From positions 1 through 35,520 of the forward strand of contig JAAZZB010000077.1 of the NCBI GenBank assembly GCA_014239365.1: 35,520 nt of DNA, written 5' to 3'. This document shows, in pieces, positions 34,873 to 35,520 of the stretch (position 1 is the first letter of the stretch; each line of letters starts with the position of its first letter). The notes below the pieces were generated by a model, which worked only from the letters and a program-made list of their open reading frames with translations, made no database searches and had not been told where the DNA came from. This stretch comes from Verrucomicrobiia bacterium (GTDB taxonomy: Bacteria > Verrucomicrobiota > Verrucomicrobiia > Limisphaerales > UBA1100). The position numbers were made by a program, and so were the translations under genes.

Positions 34873-35520
34873 TTAGAGCGAGTAACCATCCTCACCATGG
34901 TCCTTCACGTCAAGCCCTTGCATTTCAGTTTCTTCTTCCACCCGAATGCCGCCGCATAGCGCATCGGCGATTTTGATGGCAATGAACGTGACCACCGCAC
35001 TCCAAATAACGGTGACTACCACGCTCATCAACTGACCGGTGAATTGGTTTTTGATAATCTCGCGACCTTCATCGGAGAAGGCAAACACGCCGGTAAGGAG
35101 CGCGCCCACAATGCCGCCCACGCCGTGTACGCCGAAGACATCAAAGCTATCGTCGTAGCCCAACCTTTGCTTGAGCGAGGTGGCGGCCCAATAGCAAACC
35201 AAGCCCGCCGAAACGCCAATGGCAATCGCCGCCATTGGGCCAACCGAGCCCGATGCAGGCGTGATGGCCACGAGGCCGGCCACGGCTCCGGTGGCGATGC
35301 CCACTGCGGTGGGTTTGCCTTTGCCGCACCACTCAATCATCATCCACGTGAACGCGGCGGCGGCAGTGGCCACTTGGGTGACGAGCTGCGCCATTCCGGC
35401 TTGGCCGCCTGCAGTCAATGCACTGCCGGCATTAAACCCAAACCAACCGACCCACAACAACGCTGCGCCAATCAGCACGAAAGGCACATTGTGCGGCGGC
35501 ATAGGGCTGTCCGGATGGCC
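34873..35520 (-). CDS. second ammonium transporter, C-terminal part (cut by window edge)
   Basis: The frame is open to base 35520; about 215 C-terminal residues are visible. AmtB marks: MPPHNVPFVLIGAALLWVGWFGFNAGSAL, TAAAAFTWMMIEW, GAVAGLVAITPASGSVGPM, then the second pore histidine region DVFGVHGVGGIVGALLTGVFA and the C-terminal EEETEMQGLDVKDHGEDGYSL. It is clearly a different paralogue from the complete AmtB: the loop and tail sequences diverge and the GVHGVGG motif replaces SVHGTCG. It lies 113 bp upstream of glnII and may share a transcript with it. Confidence 0.93.
   Translation of the reverse strand, partial: GHPDSPMPPHNVPFVLIGAALLWVGWFGFNAGSALTAGGQAGMAQLVTQVATAAAAFTWMMIEWCGKGKPTAVGIATGAVAGLVAITPASGSVGPMAAIAIGVSAGLVCYWAATSLKQRLGYDDSFDVFGVHGVGGIVGALLTGVFAFSDEGREIIKNQFTGQLMSVVVTVIWSAVVTFIAIKIADALCGGIRVEEETEMQGLDVKDHGEDGYSL

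Overview
The window looks like a chromosomal piece from a Verrucomicrobiota bacterium (my guess is the Pedosphaera/Limisphaerales side), probably a metagenome-derived contig. The reasons are a run of secreted c-type-haem and Tat-exported proteins of the DUF1501, DUF1549/DUF1553, DUF1552, DUF1592 and DUF3500 families, which are expanded in Planctomycetes and Verrucomicrobia; a lipid A gene (lpxB), so a diderm cell; a eukaryote-like GSII glutamine synthetase; and a high-GC, densely coding sequence. No CRISPR array, transposase, integrase or prophage gene was seen.

Layout. 1-8591 (minus strand): metK, ahcY, a GH13-GH133 glycogen debranching enzyme broken by one in-frame TAG, then a DUF885 protein that runs into a 77-bp fold-back inverted repeat at the left edge. 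8592-8690 is a compact divergent control region with a concentric dyad. It lies between metK and an ArsR-HTH/methyltransferase fusion (8691-9620, plus strand), which resembles a SAH-sensing regulator of the methionine cycle. 9625-22134 (minus): a long secretome gene row holding a small exported protein, a TolB-propeller/M28 peptidase/PDZ protein (also broken by one in-frame TAG), DUF3500, LamG-DUF1549-DUF1553, DUF1501, DUF1592 and DUF1552. 22220-23707 (plus): a PQQ-type beta-propeller protein followed by the C-terminal remnant of a sugar-phosphate isomerase. 23688-23841 (minus): tRNA-Ala(GGC) with its own promoter and terminator. 23845-26634: sufT, divergent from a NatAB-like ABC exporter. 26641-29557 (minus): rex, lpxB and a Gfo/Idh oxidoreductase. 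29663-30634 (plus): gpsA, convergent with thrH (30696-31292, minus). 31479-35520 (minus): a nitrogen island of glnK, amtB, glnII and a second amtB cut by the right edge.

How the parts work together. metK, ahcY and the ArsR-methyltransferase protein form a SAM/SAH module whose shared intergenic region carries divergent sigma70-like promoters with a dyad operator between them. GlnK, two Amt channels and GSII make up an ammonium uptake and assimilation set, with a good sigma54-type promoter in front of amtB-glnK. The secretome row pairs two haem proteins with two Tat substrates (DUF1549 with DUF1501, DUF1592 with DUF1552) plus an exopeptidase. Its substrate cannot be read from sequence.

The most notable structural observations are two premature in-frame TAG codons in otherwise intact genes, a 64-bp palindromic element sitting in frame inside the debranching enzyme, the dyad operator at metK, and the fold-back at the left end.
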